Positions 18,797 through 27,352 of a stretch of DNA of 64,000 nt are shown in pieces. The DNA comes from Ktedonobacter robiniae (GTDB lineage: Bacteria > Chloroflexota > Ktedonobacteria > Ktedonobacterales > Ktedonobacteraceae). Position 1 is the first letter of the stretch. The number at the start of each line of letters is the position of its first letter. The stretch covers positions 1,426,001-1,490,000 of the forward strand of contig NZ_BNJG01000002.1 in the NCBI RefSeq assembly GCF_016587375.1. Direction: 5' to 3'. The notes beneath the pieces are model-generated. The model saw only the letters and a program-made list of their open reading frames with translations. It searched no databases and was not told where the DNA came from. The position numbers and the translations under genes are program-made.

Positions 18797-19100
18797 ACTT
18801 ATCCTCTTAGTCTCCATGTGGTTCTTAATACATTAACGATCTCTCAATATGTATGACGAAAAAAGCATAGAAAATGCTAAAATCATCCCCATTTGGAAGC
18901 CAGCCAGGCTCTTTGAACTAGAATACCCATTGCCGCCAGAATCAGGCCAATGAGGTCGGACACTATCCGGTTAAGAAGGTATACTTGGTTTAGTAAAGAA
19001 GTGTTACTCGCCGTAATAAACTACTGGCCCAACTCGCTCATCCCACCCTATCCACGCACAACTGGCGGCAGGCAATCTGTTCTAAAAGAAGGAGGAAAAC
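18797..19100. other. intergenic region between divergent genes, nothing distinct
   Basis: About 300 bp between the Yip1-like gene (-) and the DinB-like gene (+). AAGGAGG just before 19101 is a strong ribosome site. No convincing hairpin, promoter pair or small coding frame was found. Confidence 0.4.
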
Positions 19101-19568
19101 ATGTCAGAGGAAATCCTGTCAAAAGAGCAACTTCTACAAAAGTTCGCAAATGCCTACGAGCAAGTCATAGAGACCGCTACTGATGCGGCACGGCGTGGTA
19201 TCGTACCCAAAGAAGGCACGTGGGGACCACGCGAGACCGTCGCGCACCTGGCAGGTTGGGAGATCATGTCAACGGAGTGGCTACCGCATATTGTCGCTGG
19301 CATGGCCCCCCTGGATAACGAGGAAGAAACCCGGCAAACTATCATGAACGATGCGATCAACGCCATGATTGTCACGATGATTGGAAACCAATCACTAGAA
19401 ACCGTCTGTAACATATTGCGTCAGGCATACCAGCGTAATCTCGAACAACTCAGAAAATTCGACGATACGTTCTACCAGCCAGGCAATTATGTGTACGACC
19501 GCACGAAAGATATTCCGGAGCATTGCCAGGAGCACATCGAGATACTCGCCCCTGTCCACCCTGCTTAG
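19101..19568 (+). CDS. DinB/ClbS-like four-helix bundle protein
   Basis: 155 residues beginning MSEEILSKEQLLQKFANAYE after AAGAAGGAGG. TWGPRETVAHLAGWE near residue 40 and CQEHIEIL near 140 place histidines as in the DinB superfamily metal-binding triad. Members include thiol transferases and the cyclopropane hydrolase ClbS/DfsB; the actual reaction is unknown here. It is monocistronic, followed by a small GC-rich hairpin. Confidence 0.65.
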   Translation: MSEEILSKEQLLQKFANAYEQVIETATDAARRGIVPKEGTWGPRETVAHLAGWEIMSTEWLPHIVAGMAPLDNEEETRQTIMNDAINAMIVTMIGNQSLETVCNILRQAYQRNLEQLRKFDDTFYQPGNYVYDRTKDIPEHCQEHIEILAPVHPA

Positions 19569-19672
19569 TTCAACAGTGGTAGTAGACTGTTCGTCACATG
19601 ATGCGCTTGTCGCATTTCAGACCGATTTTGTCCCACAGGGTCGTTTTCTGGATGGACACACGAAGGTCCTGG

Positions 19673-19717
19673 CGAGGTTTCAGCGCGGGCGCTTGCCCCC
19701 GAATGGGGGCAAGCGGC
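19673..19717. repeat. GC-rich hairpin resembling a dispersed repeat
   Basis: CGCTTGCCCCC (19690-19700), loop GAAT, GGGGGCAAGCG (19705-19715). The hairpin and the AGCGCGG preceding it resemble the segment at 33748-33797, where CCCCGAATGGGG also occurs after GAGCGCGG. It could be a terminator for the DinB-like gene or a copy of a short palindromic repeat family. Confidence 0.4.
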
Positions 19718-19811
19718 ACGGTCTCCCACATGCAGTGAACCTGGCAATTCATCAACGCATCTGATAGTATGGAAGAGTAATAAGAAGCTATAGAGAGATG
19801 GAGGGAAACCA

Positions 19812-21866
19812 ATGCCAGCCAGGCGCCAGGTCACAACTATGTGCCCAATGAACTGTCTACCTACCCAGTGCGGTATGACCGTCGAGGTTGAAGAGAATAA
19901 ACTCGTGTCGCTCAAGGGCGATGTCCATAACCCGGATAGCCGGGGCTTCCTCTGCATTCGTGGCAGAGCGGCGGGCGAGATTTTTGACAATCCCAGACGC
20001 TTGCTACACCCTCTGCGGCATGTAGGAGCACGAGGCGAGAACAGGTGGGAAGAGTGCTCGTGGGACGAGGCATACAACCTAATTGTTGAGAACATACAAC
20101 AGACGCAACCTGAGCGCGTTGGTCTCTGGCGCGGTCATGGCGTGGGCACAACCGGGATAGCCTCATCGCTGATCAGCCGCCTGGGAATCCTTGCTGGTTA
20201 CCAGAACTGGAACACGGGAATCGTCTGCTGGAACATGGGCGGCTACGGACTGGGGCTGACCGGCACGCTGGAAACCCATACGAAAGAGGATATGGCGGCG
20301 AACTCGCGCACTATTCTCTTCTGGGGCTCAACCCTCTCCAGCCAGCCAGGCACGGCACCGCACCTGATCGAGGCACGCAAGCGCGGCGCGTATGTCGTCC
20401 ACATCGATACACGACGCACAGAGATCTCGCGCCACGCCGACGAAGTAATTCTGTTACAACCGGGCAGTGATGCCGCGCTGGCGCTTGCCATGGCCCATGT
20501 TATCCTACAAGAGGGCCTGAGCAACCAGGCCTTTATTGATCAGCATACCCTTGGCTTCCCAGAATTCGCCGCGCACGTCCAGCAATACACACCAGAATGG
20601 GCGGCGGAGATGACCGGAATTGAGCCAGAGCGCATTCGCCAGTTAGCCCGGCGTTACGCCACGACGACGCCAGCGATGATAGTGCTGGGTGGCAGTTCCA
20701 TGTATAAGCACCAGCATGGCTGGGAGGCCAGCCGGGCCATTGCCTGCCTCCCCGCCCTTACGGGTCAGCTGGGTCTCGCGGGCGGCGGTCTGGGACCTCG
20801 CCACGGCGCCTCCCCTCGTAGCGATGGCAATGCGAATGTCATGCAGGATATCGTTGCCAGACCAAACCCCGCACCCATTCCCAGTCACATGCCAACGATT
20901 AGCGAGGCGTTCCAGGATGGCAAGATCGACGTTCTGCTCGTACTTGGCAGCAATATGCTCTCCACCTTCGCAGACAATAACGCGTTAGCACGTGGATTAG
21001 AAAAGATCAAGTGTATCGTCTCGTTTGACCTCTTTATGAACGAGACGGCCCGGCGCTATGCCGATCTGATTCTTCCCGGCACGGCCTGGCTGGAGGATAT
21101 AGGTCTCAAGCAAACGGCGACACATATGTACCTGATGGAACGCGCCCTGGAGCCAGAGGGCGAGTGCCGCTCCCTGATCACTGTCTTGCGCCAGCTCGCA
21201 GACAGGCTAGAGCTAGAAAACTTCTTTCCCTGGGCCAACGAAGAGGAGTATATCAATGCTCTCCTGGCTAAGCAGCAAACACCATCTGGCAAGAAGCTCA
21301 CAGTAGACGATCTACGAGCGAGCGGCGGTTACTGGCAGAAAAGTGGGCTTGAGCATATCGCCTACCTGGATCACCAGTACCATACGCCATCGAAGAAAGT
21401 CGAGTTCTGGAGCGAGCGCGCACAGGAAGCGGGCCTTCCGCCACTACCAACTTATACAGCGCCCCAGAGAGAGGCCTATCCCCTGCGCTTCTGCCAGGGC
21501 CGCACGCTGACCGCCTTCCACGCCTTCTTCGATGAGGGACAGGCCCTGCCAACCCTGGCCAGGGTCAATCCAGGACCAGAGCTATGGATACATCCCCAGG
21601 ACGCGCAGGCGCGTGAGATCGAGACTGGTAGCCTGATTGTTATGAATAATGAGCGTGGCAGCTTCGAGGCCAGAGCGCACATAACCGAGGATGTCCTGCC
21701 GGGCGTAGTCTGGATGCGAGATGGCTGGACGGGTGTGAACCGCCTCACTAGCGGCGCGCCAGTTATCCCCCTGGCGGCCAACGACGCGGTCGCAGGCATT
21801 CCTGGCGGCCAGGCCACCTACGATGCCTGGATTGAGGTACACAAAGTGGTCGGGATCAAGGCATGA
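19812..21866 (+). CDS. molybdopterin-dependent oxidoreductase (formate dehydrogenase-like)
   Basis: 684 residues. The N-terminal [4Fe-4S] cysteine set CPMNCLPTQC near residues 11-20 plus LCIRGRAAGEIFDNP near 45 is typical. Then come molybdopterin-guanine-dinucleotide binding domains (LFWGSTLSSQPGTAP, VLGSNMLSTFADNN, DLILPGTAWLEDIG) and the C-terminal dinucleotide-binding domain (IVMNNERGSFEARA). A Cys in NTGIVCWNMGG is a candidate Mo/W ligand. No electron-transfer subunit is adjacent. GAGGG precedes the ATG. The stop overlaps the purN start by 4 bp, linking it to one-carbon metabolism, although formate as substrate is an inference. Confidence 0.85.
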   Translation: MPARRQVTTMCPMNCLPTQCGMTVEVEENKLVSLKGDVHNPDSRGFLCIRGRAAGEIFDNPRRLLHPLRHVGARGENRWEECSWDEAYNLIVENIQQTQPERVGLWRGHGVGTTGIASSLISRLGILAGYQNWNTGIVCWNMGGYGLGLTGTLETHTKEDMAANSRTILFWGSTLSSQPGTAPHLIEARKRGAYVVHIDTRRTEISRHADEVILLQPGSDAALALAMAHVILQEGLSNQAFIDQHTLGFPEFAAHVQQYTPEWAAEMTGIEPERIRQLARRYATTTPAMIVLGGSSMYKHQHGWEASRAIACLPALTGQLGLAGGGLGPRHGASPRSDGNANVMQDIVARPNPAPIPSHMPTISEAFQDGKIDVLLVLGSNMLSTFADNNALARGLEKIKCIVSFDLFMNETARRYADLILPGTAWLEDIGLKQTATHMYLMERALEPEGECRSLITVLRQLADRLELENFFPWANEEEYINALLAKQQTPSGKKLTVDDLRASGGYWQKSGLEHIAYLDHQYHTPSKKVEFWSERAQEAGLPPLPTYTAPQREAYPLRFCQGRTLTAFHAFFDEGQALPTLARVNPGPELWIHPQDAQAREIETGSLIVMNNERGSFEARAHITEDVLPGVVWMRDGWTGVNRLTSGAPVIPLAANDAVAGIPGGQATYDAWIEVHKVVGIKA

Positions 21867-22471
21867 GGCTAAAATTAGGCTTTCTCGCATCACATGGTGG
21901 CAGCAGTTTTCAAGCCATTTACCGGGCTATACGGGCTGGCCAACTGGACGCCGAGGCTTGCGTTGTTATAAGCAATAATAGCAAGTCTGCGGCACTGGCC
22001 TTTGCCCGGACGGCTGGCGTGCCAGCTTATCACCTCAGCCTCCAAACGGAATCTACTCCCGAACTGCTAGATGAGGCTATCAAGCGTGCCCTCCAGGCGC
22101 ACGGGGTCCAGTCTGTGGTCCTCAGTGGATATATGAAAAAGCTGGGACCACAGACGCTTGCGACTTACCACCAGCGGATCTTCAATATTCATCCCGCCCT
22201 TCTGCCCAAATATGGAGGTCAGGGAATGTATGGAGATCATGTTCATCAAGCCGTGCTGGCGGCAGGCGAGCGCGAGACTGGTATTACGGTCCACCTTATA
22301 GACGAGCACTATGACCACGGCGAGACCATTGCTCAATGTAAGGTGCCCGTCCTGTCAGGAGACACCGTGGAGAGCCTGAGCCAACGCGTTAAAGAGCGGG
22401 AGCCAGGCTTCTTTCTCGAAGTATTGCAACACCTGGCGGCACAAGACACATTTATAGAGATCCCGACATAA
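21863..22471 (+). CDS. purN: phosphoribosylglycinamide formyltransferase (PurN)
   Basis: 202 residues, the normal length. The family transfers the formyl group of 10-formyl-tetrahydrofolate to GAR, the third step of purine synthesis. The catalytic Asn-His-Asp triad is seen in FNIHPALLPKYGG and HLIDEHYDHGET. The N-terminal phosphate-binding loop is SHGGSSFQAI. The GMYG insertion after the HP loop matches one known PurN subgroup. The ATG overlaps the TGA of the molybdopterin oxidoreductase (ATGA), so the two are translationally coupled. No other purine genes are nearby. Confidence 0.88.
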   Translation: MRLKLGFLASHGGSSFQAIYRAIRAGQLDAEACVVISNNSKSAALAFARTAGVPAYHLSLQTESTPELLDEAIKRALQAHGVQSVVLSGYMKKLGPQTLATYHQRIFNIHPALLPKYGGQGMYGDHVHQAVLAAGERETGITVHLIDEHYDHGETIAQCKVPVLSGDTVESLSQRVKEREPGFFLEVLQHLAAQDTFIEIPT

Positions 22472-22589
22472 AAACCTCTCAAAGTTCCGCTAAGGGGGAG
22501 CAAGCAGAGAAAAGGTCCTGATTTCTTCCGCTACGGTTGCCATCGCCTCCTTGGTGTGATACAAAAGATGCATTTCTGCTAATAGATGT

Positions 22590-22965
22590 GGAGTGCACTT
22601 TTGATGAGAGAATGTATGACGCGGAGGGGGTGCAGGTGCGGCCCTCGTGGGGCCACACCGCACTCGCTCCTCAGCCCGCCTCAGGCGGGGTCTTGCATTA
22701 GGAAGCCGGCCACGGCGGAGCAGGCGCTCCGAGGTCAGTCAGGATCTCGCTTTGCGAGGTCACCGAGTTGCTCGGAGAGGCCGACGGAGGAAACTGCCCC
22801 TCTTTGTCGGTCTCGGGTGCATCCAGGGGGATTTCGCGCAAGAGAACTCACTCCCTCAAGATGAAGGTGAAGCCTCCCAGATGGAGACTTCTGCACTTCT
22901 GCAAGGTCTTTAAACCTCTTCCGCAGCCTTCAACACGTACGTGGAAGCGTAGGTAAGAGAGCTTA
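22590..22965 (+). ncRNA. candidate orphan HEARO/omega RNA (IscB-type guide RNA scaffold)
   Basis: A GC-rich, ORF-poor segment of about 375 nt packed with hairpins: CCCGCCTCAGGCGGG near 22677, CCGAG/CTCGG near 22763, and a longer stem GAGGCCGAC (from 22776) with GTCGGTCTC (22817-22825) enclosing GGAGGAAACTGCCCC. Downstream blocks GGGTGCATCCAGGGGGATTT, CGCGCAAGAGAACTCAC and GAAGCCTCCCAGATGGAGAC match, as far as I remember, conserved segments of HEARO RNAs, the omega RNAs that guide IscB nucleases. No iscB frame lies within reach on either strand, so this would be a stand-alone copy. A variable guide would lie at its 5' side. A covariance search has not been done; the family call is recognition from memory. 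Confidence 0.6.
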
Positions 22966-23035
22966 AACGATGTCTATTAGTATAGCATAGACATGGAATA
23001 GCAGAAGCGTGATCCTCGCCCTCCCTCGAGATACT

Positions 23036-23686
23036 TTATTCTTCAGACTGAGGAAAATAGAACGGCCAGGTAAGGACAGAAATATTCTGTTCAAAAGCAC
23101 GATCGAGGCCAGCGGCGTCTGGCTGATCTTCTTCTAATTTGGGATATATGTAGCGGCCATAGGAGTTGACAATGGAGGGATTGAGGGCCAGTGCGTGATC
23201 AAAGTCATCAATGGCACGCTCCGAATCTTATAAGCGCACGTAAGCGAAGCCACGTATGACATAGAGCTTTGCATCAGAAGGATCAAGTTGTATGGCACGA
23301 TCAAAATCGGCGAGAGCGCGAGGATAATCCCTTTTTCTGAAATAAGCCAAGCCCCGAGAGAGATAAGCAAGGGCCTGAGAAGGGTGAAGTTGCACAAAGC
23401 GATCAAAGTCTCCATGCTCGAATTTGATGTGGATGTAATTGTCCACGACAGTAGCAAGGGCAGGGTCGAGCTCAAGAGCACGATCAAAGTCGGTGAACGC
23501 AGATTGCTCGTCTTTGAACGCAATGTGGGCAAACGCTCGATTGAAAGACGAATGCACCTCAATGAAGCTATGACGCAACTCACAAAACTGATTTGAGCCG
23601 CTGAGTATGAATGGAAGGCGCAGACCACCAGCAACGAGACAGACCAAGAGTATATAAAAGCCTTGTAGGCATCCTGTGTCGATCAA
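23036..23686 (-). pseudogene. tetratricopeptide-repeat protein gene, broken
   Basis: One frame encodes several TPR units (AFTDFDRALELDPA, ALAYLSRGLAYFRKRDYPRA, LADFDRAIQLDPSDAKLYVI) but is interrupted by TAA at 23228-23230. The same frame continues with DSERAIDDFDHALALNPSIV up to a TAA at 23036-23038, so a single nonsense change splits a repeat. The 5' end has no ATG (only a TTG at 23686) and abuts the hairpin at 23663-23700, so the N-terminus is probably missing too. TPR proteins act as protein-binding scaffolds. Confidence 0.6.
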
Positions 23687-23700
23687 TCGGATGCCTACAA
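23663..23700. terminator. hairpin downstream of trmB
   Basis: TTGTAGGCATCC (23663-23674) and GGATGCCTACAA (23689-23700) pair perfectly around a 14-nt loop, 39 bp after the trmB stop on the minus strand. Confidence 0.5.
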
Positions 23701-23738
23701 AGAATTCGTTGAACTATCTGAAACGATACCATCGGTTC

Positions 23739-24416
23739 CTACAAACGCTTGCGTACTTCAAAGCGAAGCGTTGCCAGCCCATGACGCTCCCAAAGCCGTT
23801 GGTAGCGCGAAAGGACCGGGGCATCGAAACCAGACAGGTAACGCTCGGCGTGTGTTTTCTCAAAACGAGCATCCCGCTCTATCAGTTCGAGCATTTCTAG
23901 GAAGTACTCGCGGTGATCCGTCATCACGCTGAATCGACCACCAGAGGATAACGCTTGTGAAATGACATCTAACAACATTGGCGTGAAGAGTTGCCGCTTG
24001 CGAAATTTTCGCCTGCGGTTGGGATCGGGAAAATGCAGGTACACAGCCTGTAAAGAGTCGGGTGCAAAAAGAGGGAAGAGAAGATGTGCATTGGCTGCAA
24101 CAAACTTCATATTCTCCAGAGCAAGCGTTGAAGCCAGGTGGGTAGCCTGCAGTAAAGCCGTTTCCGAGATGTCGATGCCAAGAAAATTGCAAGCCTGATT
24201 GGCCTGAGCAAGCGAGCAAAGGAATTCCCCAGATCCACAGCCAATCTCTAGCTCCAGAGGCTGCTGATTGGCAAACAGCGTCTGAGAGGTTAACATGGGA
24301 AAGTGCTGGATGTGATGATAGAGCCAGCGAGAGGAAAACGTCATCAGATACCGTTCTCTCATCTCCTGGTCCAGCGATATATGTGCTAAACGTCTGAAGA
24401 CGGTTCTTCTAGGCAT
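23739..24416 (-). CDS. trmB: tRNA (guanine-N7-)-methyltransferase
   Basis: 225 residues. SAM-binding motif LEIGCGSGEFLCSLAQ near 55, IDISETALLQA for the ribose-binding acid, and the family motif VYLHFPDPNRRRKFRKRQLF near 140, followed by GGRFSVMTDHREY. TrmB methylates N7 of G46 in the tRNA variable loop. GAGAGGAG sits 6 nt before the ATG. The gene is alone; upstream lie about 750 bp without a gene. Confidence 0.92.
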   Translation of the reverse strand: MPRRTVFRRLAHISLDQEMRERYLMTFSSRWLYHHIQHFPMLTSQTLFANQQPLELEIGCGSGEFLCSLAQANQACNFLGIDISETALLQATHLASTLALENMKFVAANAHLLFPLFAPDSLQAVYLHFPDPNRRRKFRKRQLFTPMLLDVISQALSSGGRFSVMTDHREYFLEMLELIERDARFEKTHAERYLSGFDAPVLSRYQRLWERHGLATLRFEVRKRL

Positions 24417-24419
24417 CTG

Positions 24420-25102
24420 AGTCTCCTCTCTGCAAGAGGCTGGATACCTGTTCCATCAAAGACAAAAGATTCGAGGTTTGATAGCGCATAGAGCGCTCCT
24501 TTCACAGCAACAACTGCTCTGGGTAGCACTCAACCGTGATCCATGAGCATCACAATGCGCGTGATGCGTCAGGGGGAGCCTTTATTCGTGAGGATGATGG
24601 AAACAAAGACCACGGGCGAGAACCACCCGTGGCTGGTGATAGGCGAAAGCCATGTTTAAGCGGTAACATTCGACGAAAACGGGAGCAAGGGGAACAAAGT
24701 AAACCTGCCGTGATCCAGGGACGGATCCGGTTTCGTTCGTCGATTCATAATCTATCAGTCCACAAGGGTACTCACATTAGAGGGTGTGCTTCTTCACCTT
24801 GTTGACGTTGTTGTGCTGCGGGTTAAGGAATGACATGTGTTTCTACTCTCTCTTTTAGAAATATCAGAAGCAAATATACCATATTGAGGCAGTTCCATCA
24901 ACTATTGGGGTCAGTGGTGTGCGATTCATTTTTTTGCACGCGAACCCATAGGCCCCACGTTGACGTCGGGCAGATTCATCATCTGGAGTCGAGACGCTTC
25001 TTTCGTGCGTCAATGTTCCCTTCTCATCACGTAAAAAAGGCAGAAAGAGCGTGTTGCTTGGGGCATTGATGCGTCATCGTCTGCCTGGTCGCCCCAGGAT
25101 GC
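24420..25102. other. gene-free region with structured segment
   Basis: No convincing coding frame. The part from about 24600 to 24760 has features of a folded RNA or relic: CCACGGG/CCCGTGG stem, GGCGAAAGCC tetraloop hairpin, and CGACGAA pairing with TTCGTCG across about 90 nt. ACGTTGACGT occurs near 24958 and again inside the hairpin at 25103-25136. I could not assign it to any RNA or element family. Confidence 0.35.
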
Positions 25103-25136
25103 CACATAGACGCGACGTTGACGTCGCGTCTATGTG
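25103..25136. terminator. 16-bp-arm perfect hairpin
   Basis: 25103-25118 and 25121-25136 are perfect reverse complements around a 2-nt spacer. It lies 33 bp beyond the end of the hydrolase gene (minus strand) and is a likely terminator for it. Confidence 0.6.
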
Positions 25137-25168
25137 ATAGAAGCGCAAAAATGTGAATCACACCTGGG

Positions 25169-26452
25169 TCAGTGTGTGGGCATCAACCACTCGGCGATGT
25201 CGGCAACGACGGCTGGGTCGACGTGTTGCGCCGGTTCGTATTCCGCAGGCGTGGACGGGCCTGTGCCAGAGAAGAAGAGATGATTGTCAGCGTCGTAGAC
25301 CCGGATGGTGACATCAGGCCGATGATCGAGGCCTGCCTTCCATCGCGAGAGATCATCCTCGACCGTCACTTGATAATCACGGCCACCCTGGAGAATGAGC
25401 ATTGGTTTGTCCAGCGTTGCCGCAGTCATGATCGGATCGTAGCTGCGCAGGTCTAACCAGTACGAGGCCGACAGATCGAAGGGTAATTCCCTGGTCGGCG
25501 TCGACGGGGACAGGTGAGGGCTATCAACCATCGCGGCCTGTCGTGTAACCGTCTCGACCATAGCTTCCATATCTGGGCCGGGATAAAGTTGGGCGAGATA
25601 GCGAGTCACGCGGATGGCTGCGTGTTGCATTGGTTGCGCATCACCAGCCAGGATGATCAAACCGGCAACGGACGCCTCGGTGGTGGCAACACGCGGGGCA
25701 ACCTTACCGCCCATGCTGTGACCGAGGACGAAGACCCGTGTGGGGTCCACGGTCGGTTGTTGCTGAAGCAGGTGGACGGCGGCAACCGCATGCGGCACAT
25801 ACTCGTCAGTCATCGTGAAATCGCGCGTGTTCGCCACCTGGCGGCTATGGGTGTAGGTCACCTTGTCGAAGCGTAATACCGCCACACCACGACTGGCCAG
25901 CCCCCACGCGAGGTCTTTGAGAGGCTTGTTCGACCCGCTGGTTTCGTCGCGGTCGAATGGCCCTCCTCCGCTGAGCAGCACAACGCCTGGTCGTGGGCCG
26001 CGTCCATGGGGCAGGCTCAGCGTGCCTGATACAGCAAGCGGGCCTGAGCCGACCGTGACATCACGCTCGTCGAAGCTATCCGGGTCCGCGTAGGTCGGCT
26101 GAGTCCATGACGTGGCTGAGGGCGCAAGTCGTAAACCGTTCAGGAGACCCTTGTTGTCGACCGACATAACCATTGTGAGCGCACCATGCTCACACGTGAC
26201 TGGGACACTCACGCGGACCAGCCCTTCTCCCATTTGATCGAGCAGGGGCTCCCCGATGGTGGAAACCGGGCCACTTTTGCCTATCTCGGCTAACCAGGCA
26301 ACACGCACCGTCTCTGCAGATACTACCGCCCGTAGCGGCGGCGCGAACAACTCCTCAATATCTGCGAAGCGTCCATCCCGAGCCATCTCGACGACTGTAA
26401 TGGCGATCACTGCTGCATCGATTGTAGTCAACTTAGTAGTCTCCTCTCTCAT
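25169..26452 (-). CDS. alpha/beta hydrolase with N-terminal DUF3887-like domain
   Basis: About 427 residues. The N-terminal 100 residues (FADIEELFAPPLRAVVSAET onward) resemble the DUF3887-type domain often fused to serine hydrolases. The hydrolase part has VVLLSGGGPFDRDETSG (oxyanion loop), FVLGHSMGGKVAPRVA (nucleophile Ser), LILQGGRDYQVT (Asp) and a C-terminal His in YDADNHLFF. ATG 26452 has no ribosome site; a TTG at 26431 lies 9 nt after GAGAGGAG and may be the real start. It is divergent from an HTH regulator over nested operators. Confidence 0.8.
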   Translation of the reverse strand: MREETTKLTTIDAAVIAITVVEMARDGRFADIEELFAPPLRAVVSAETVRVAWLAEIGKSGPVSTIGEPLLDQMGEGLVRVSVPVTCEHGALTMVMSVDNKGLLNGLRLAPSATSWTQPTYADPDSFDERDVTVGSGPLAVSGTLSLPHGRGPRPGVVLLSGGGPFDRDETSGSNKPLKDLAWGLASRGVAVLRFDKVTYTHSRQVANTRDFTMTDEYVPHAVAAVHLLQQQPTVDPTRVFVLGHSMGGKVAPRVATTEASVAGLIILAGDAQPMQHAAIRVTRYLAQLYPGPDMEAMVETVTRQAAMVDSPHLSPSTPTRELPFDLSASYWLDLRSYDPIMTAATLDKPMLILQGGRDYQVTVEDDLSRWKAGLDHRPDVTIRVYDADNHLFFSGTGPSTPAEYEPAQHVDPAVVADIAEWLMPTH

Positions 26453-26523
26453 TTTTGCGAACGTTAGCTCATAATTAGATATTTCTTCAATGTCAGCTTC
26501 ATATCGCAGTCTCAATATTGAGA

Positions 26524-26581
26524 ATGATACCATATATTCTCAATTTTGAGAATAGTCTCATATGTGAGACAATGGTATCAT
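26524..26581. promoter_or_regulatory. nested operators between hydrolase and HTH regulator
   Basis: Three dyads are stacked: ATTCTCAATTTTGAGAAT (26536-26553), GTCTCATATGTGAGAC (26555-26570), and outer arms ATGATACCAT (26524-26533) with ATGGTATCAT (26572-26581). The right outer arm overlaps the regulator's start codon at 26580. TATTGAGAAT just left of 26524 repeats the half-site. The arrangement suggests cooperative binding and autoregulation by the adjacent HTH protein. Confidence 0.65.
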
Positions 26582-27131
26582 GAATACAATCGAACTACTC
26601 TTACATCCAGTGAGGCTTCGCATCGTGCACGCCATGTCTGGTGGGCGAGCCCTCACGACTTTTCAACTGCGCGCTCGGATGCCCGATGTCTCAAAGGCCA
26701 CCATGTACCGGCAGATCAGCCTCCTTGTCGATGGAGGCATCCTCGAGGTGGAAGGTGAACAGAAGGTGGGTGGCACCGTCGAACGCCGCTACCGGCTACG
26801 AGGACCGAGTACGGTGATCAGTGCCGACGCGGCCGCGTCGGCTTCACTGGAAGATTATCGCCGCGCATTCGCCACGGCGATGACCGCCCTGCTTGGCGAG
26901 TTCAACGCCTACCTCGACCGAGACCACGCTGACCCGACAGCCGACGCTGTAGGATTCCGGCAACATTCGCTTTGGCTCAACCCAAACGAGCGTGACGAAC
27001 TGATCAGTGAGATGCGCAAGGCAATCGTACCACAGTTGAAAAACGAACCCGCGCCGGGCCGCAGGCAGCACCTTCTCAGCCCGATCCTGTTCCCAATCGA
27101 GGATTTGCCACCACAGACACCTGAGAAGTAA
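26580..27131 (+). CDS. helix-turn-helix transcriptional regulator (ArsR-like)
   Basis: 183 residues. The N-terminal winged-helix reads LLLHPVRLRIVHAMSGGRAL then TFQLRARMPDVSKATMYRQI, LLVDGGILEVEGEQKVGGTV for the wing, and a C-terminal helical domain with conserved SLWLNPNERDELI. It belongs to the HTH_20/ArsR-like group with a YdfF-type C-terminus. No ribosome site precedes the ATG and an operator arm overlaps it, so the mRNA may be leaderless. The divergent hydrolase is the likely target. Confidence 0.82.
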   Translation: MNTIELLLHPVRLRIVHAMSGGRALTTFQLRARMPDVSKATMYRQISLLVDGGILEVEGEQKVGGTVERRYRLRGPSTVISADAAASASLEDYRRAFATAMTALLGEFNAYLDRDHADPTADAVGFRQHSLWLNPNERDELISEMRKAIVPQLKNEPAPGRRQHLLSPILFPIEDLPPQTPEK

Positions 27132-27305
27132 GTCCATAGGCTGGTCGGTATTTGTTTGATGGGTGAGTACCTAGATGTTGCACATTTTTACGAAAGGGAG
27201 CCTTTTGACCTTTTCCAGTATGTTGCGAGAACGAGCCGCGTTCCTTGTCAGCAGAGAATGTTGTACATAACCCGCTCGCGATCCGCAAGGGAGGATGAAA
27301 TGTTG

Positions 27306-27345
27306 GCTGAGTAAGATTCCCCAGCGTAGGGAAATCTTACTCAGC
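27306..27345. terminator. hairpin between convergent genes
   Basis: 17-bp arms (27306-27322 and 27329-27345) pair with one mismatch around a 6-nt loop, 7 bp before the stop of the dienelactone hydrolase gene. Confidence 0.6.
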
Positions 27346-27352
27346 TCTCGGC

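Noticed and set aside
22586..22956. Three overlapping plus-strand frames of 60-90 codons in the GC-rich segment
   Set aside because: They lack ribosome sites and plausible protein composition; the segment is better explained as a structured RNA.
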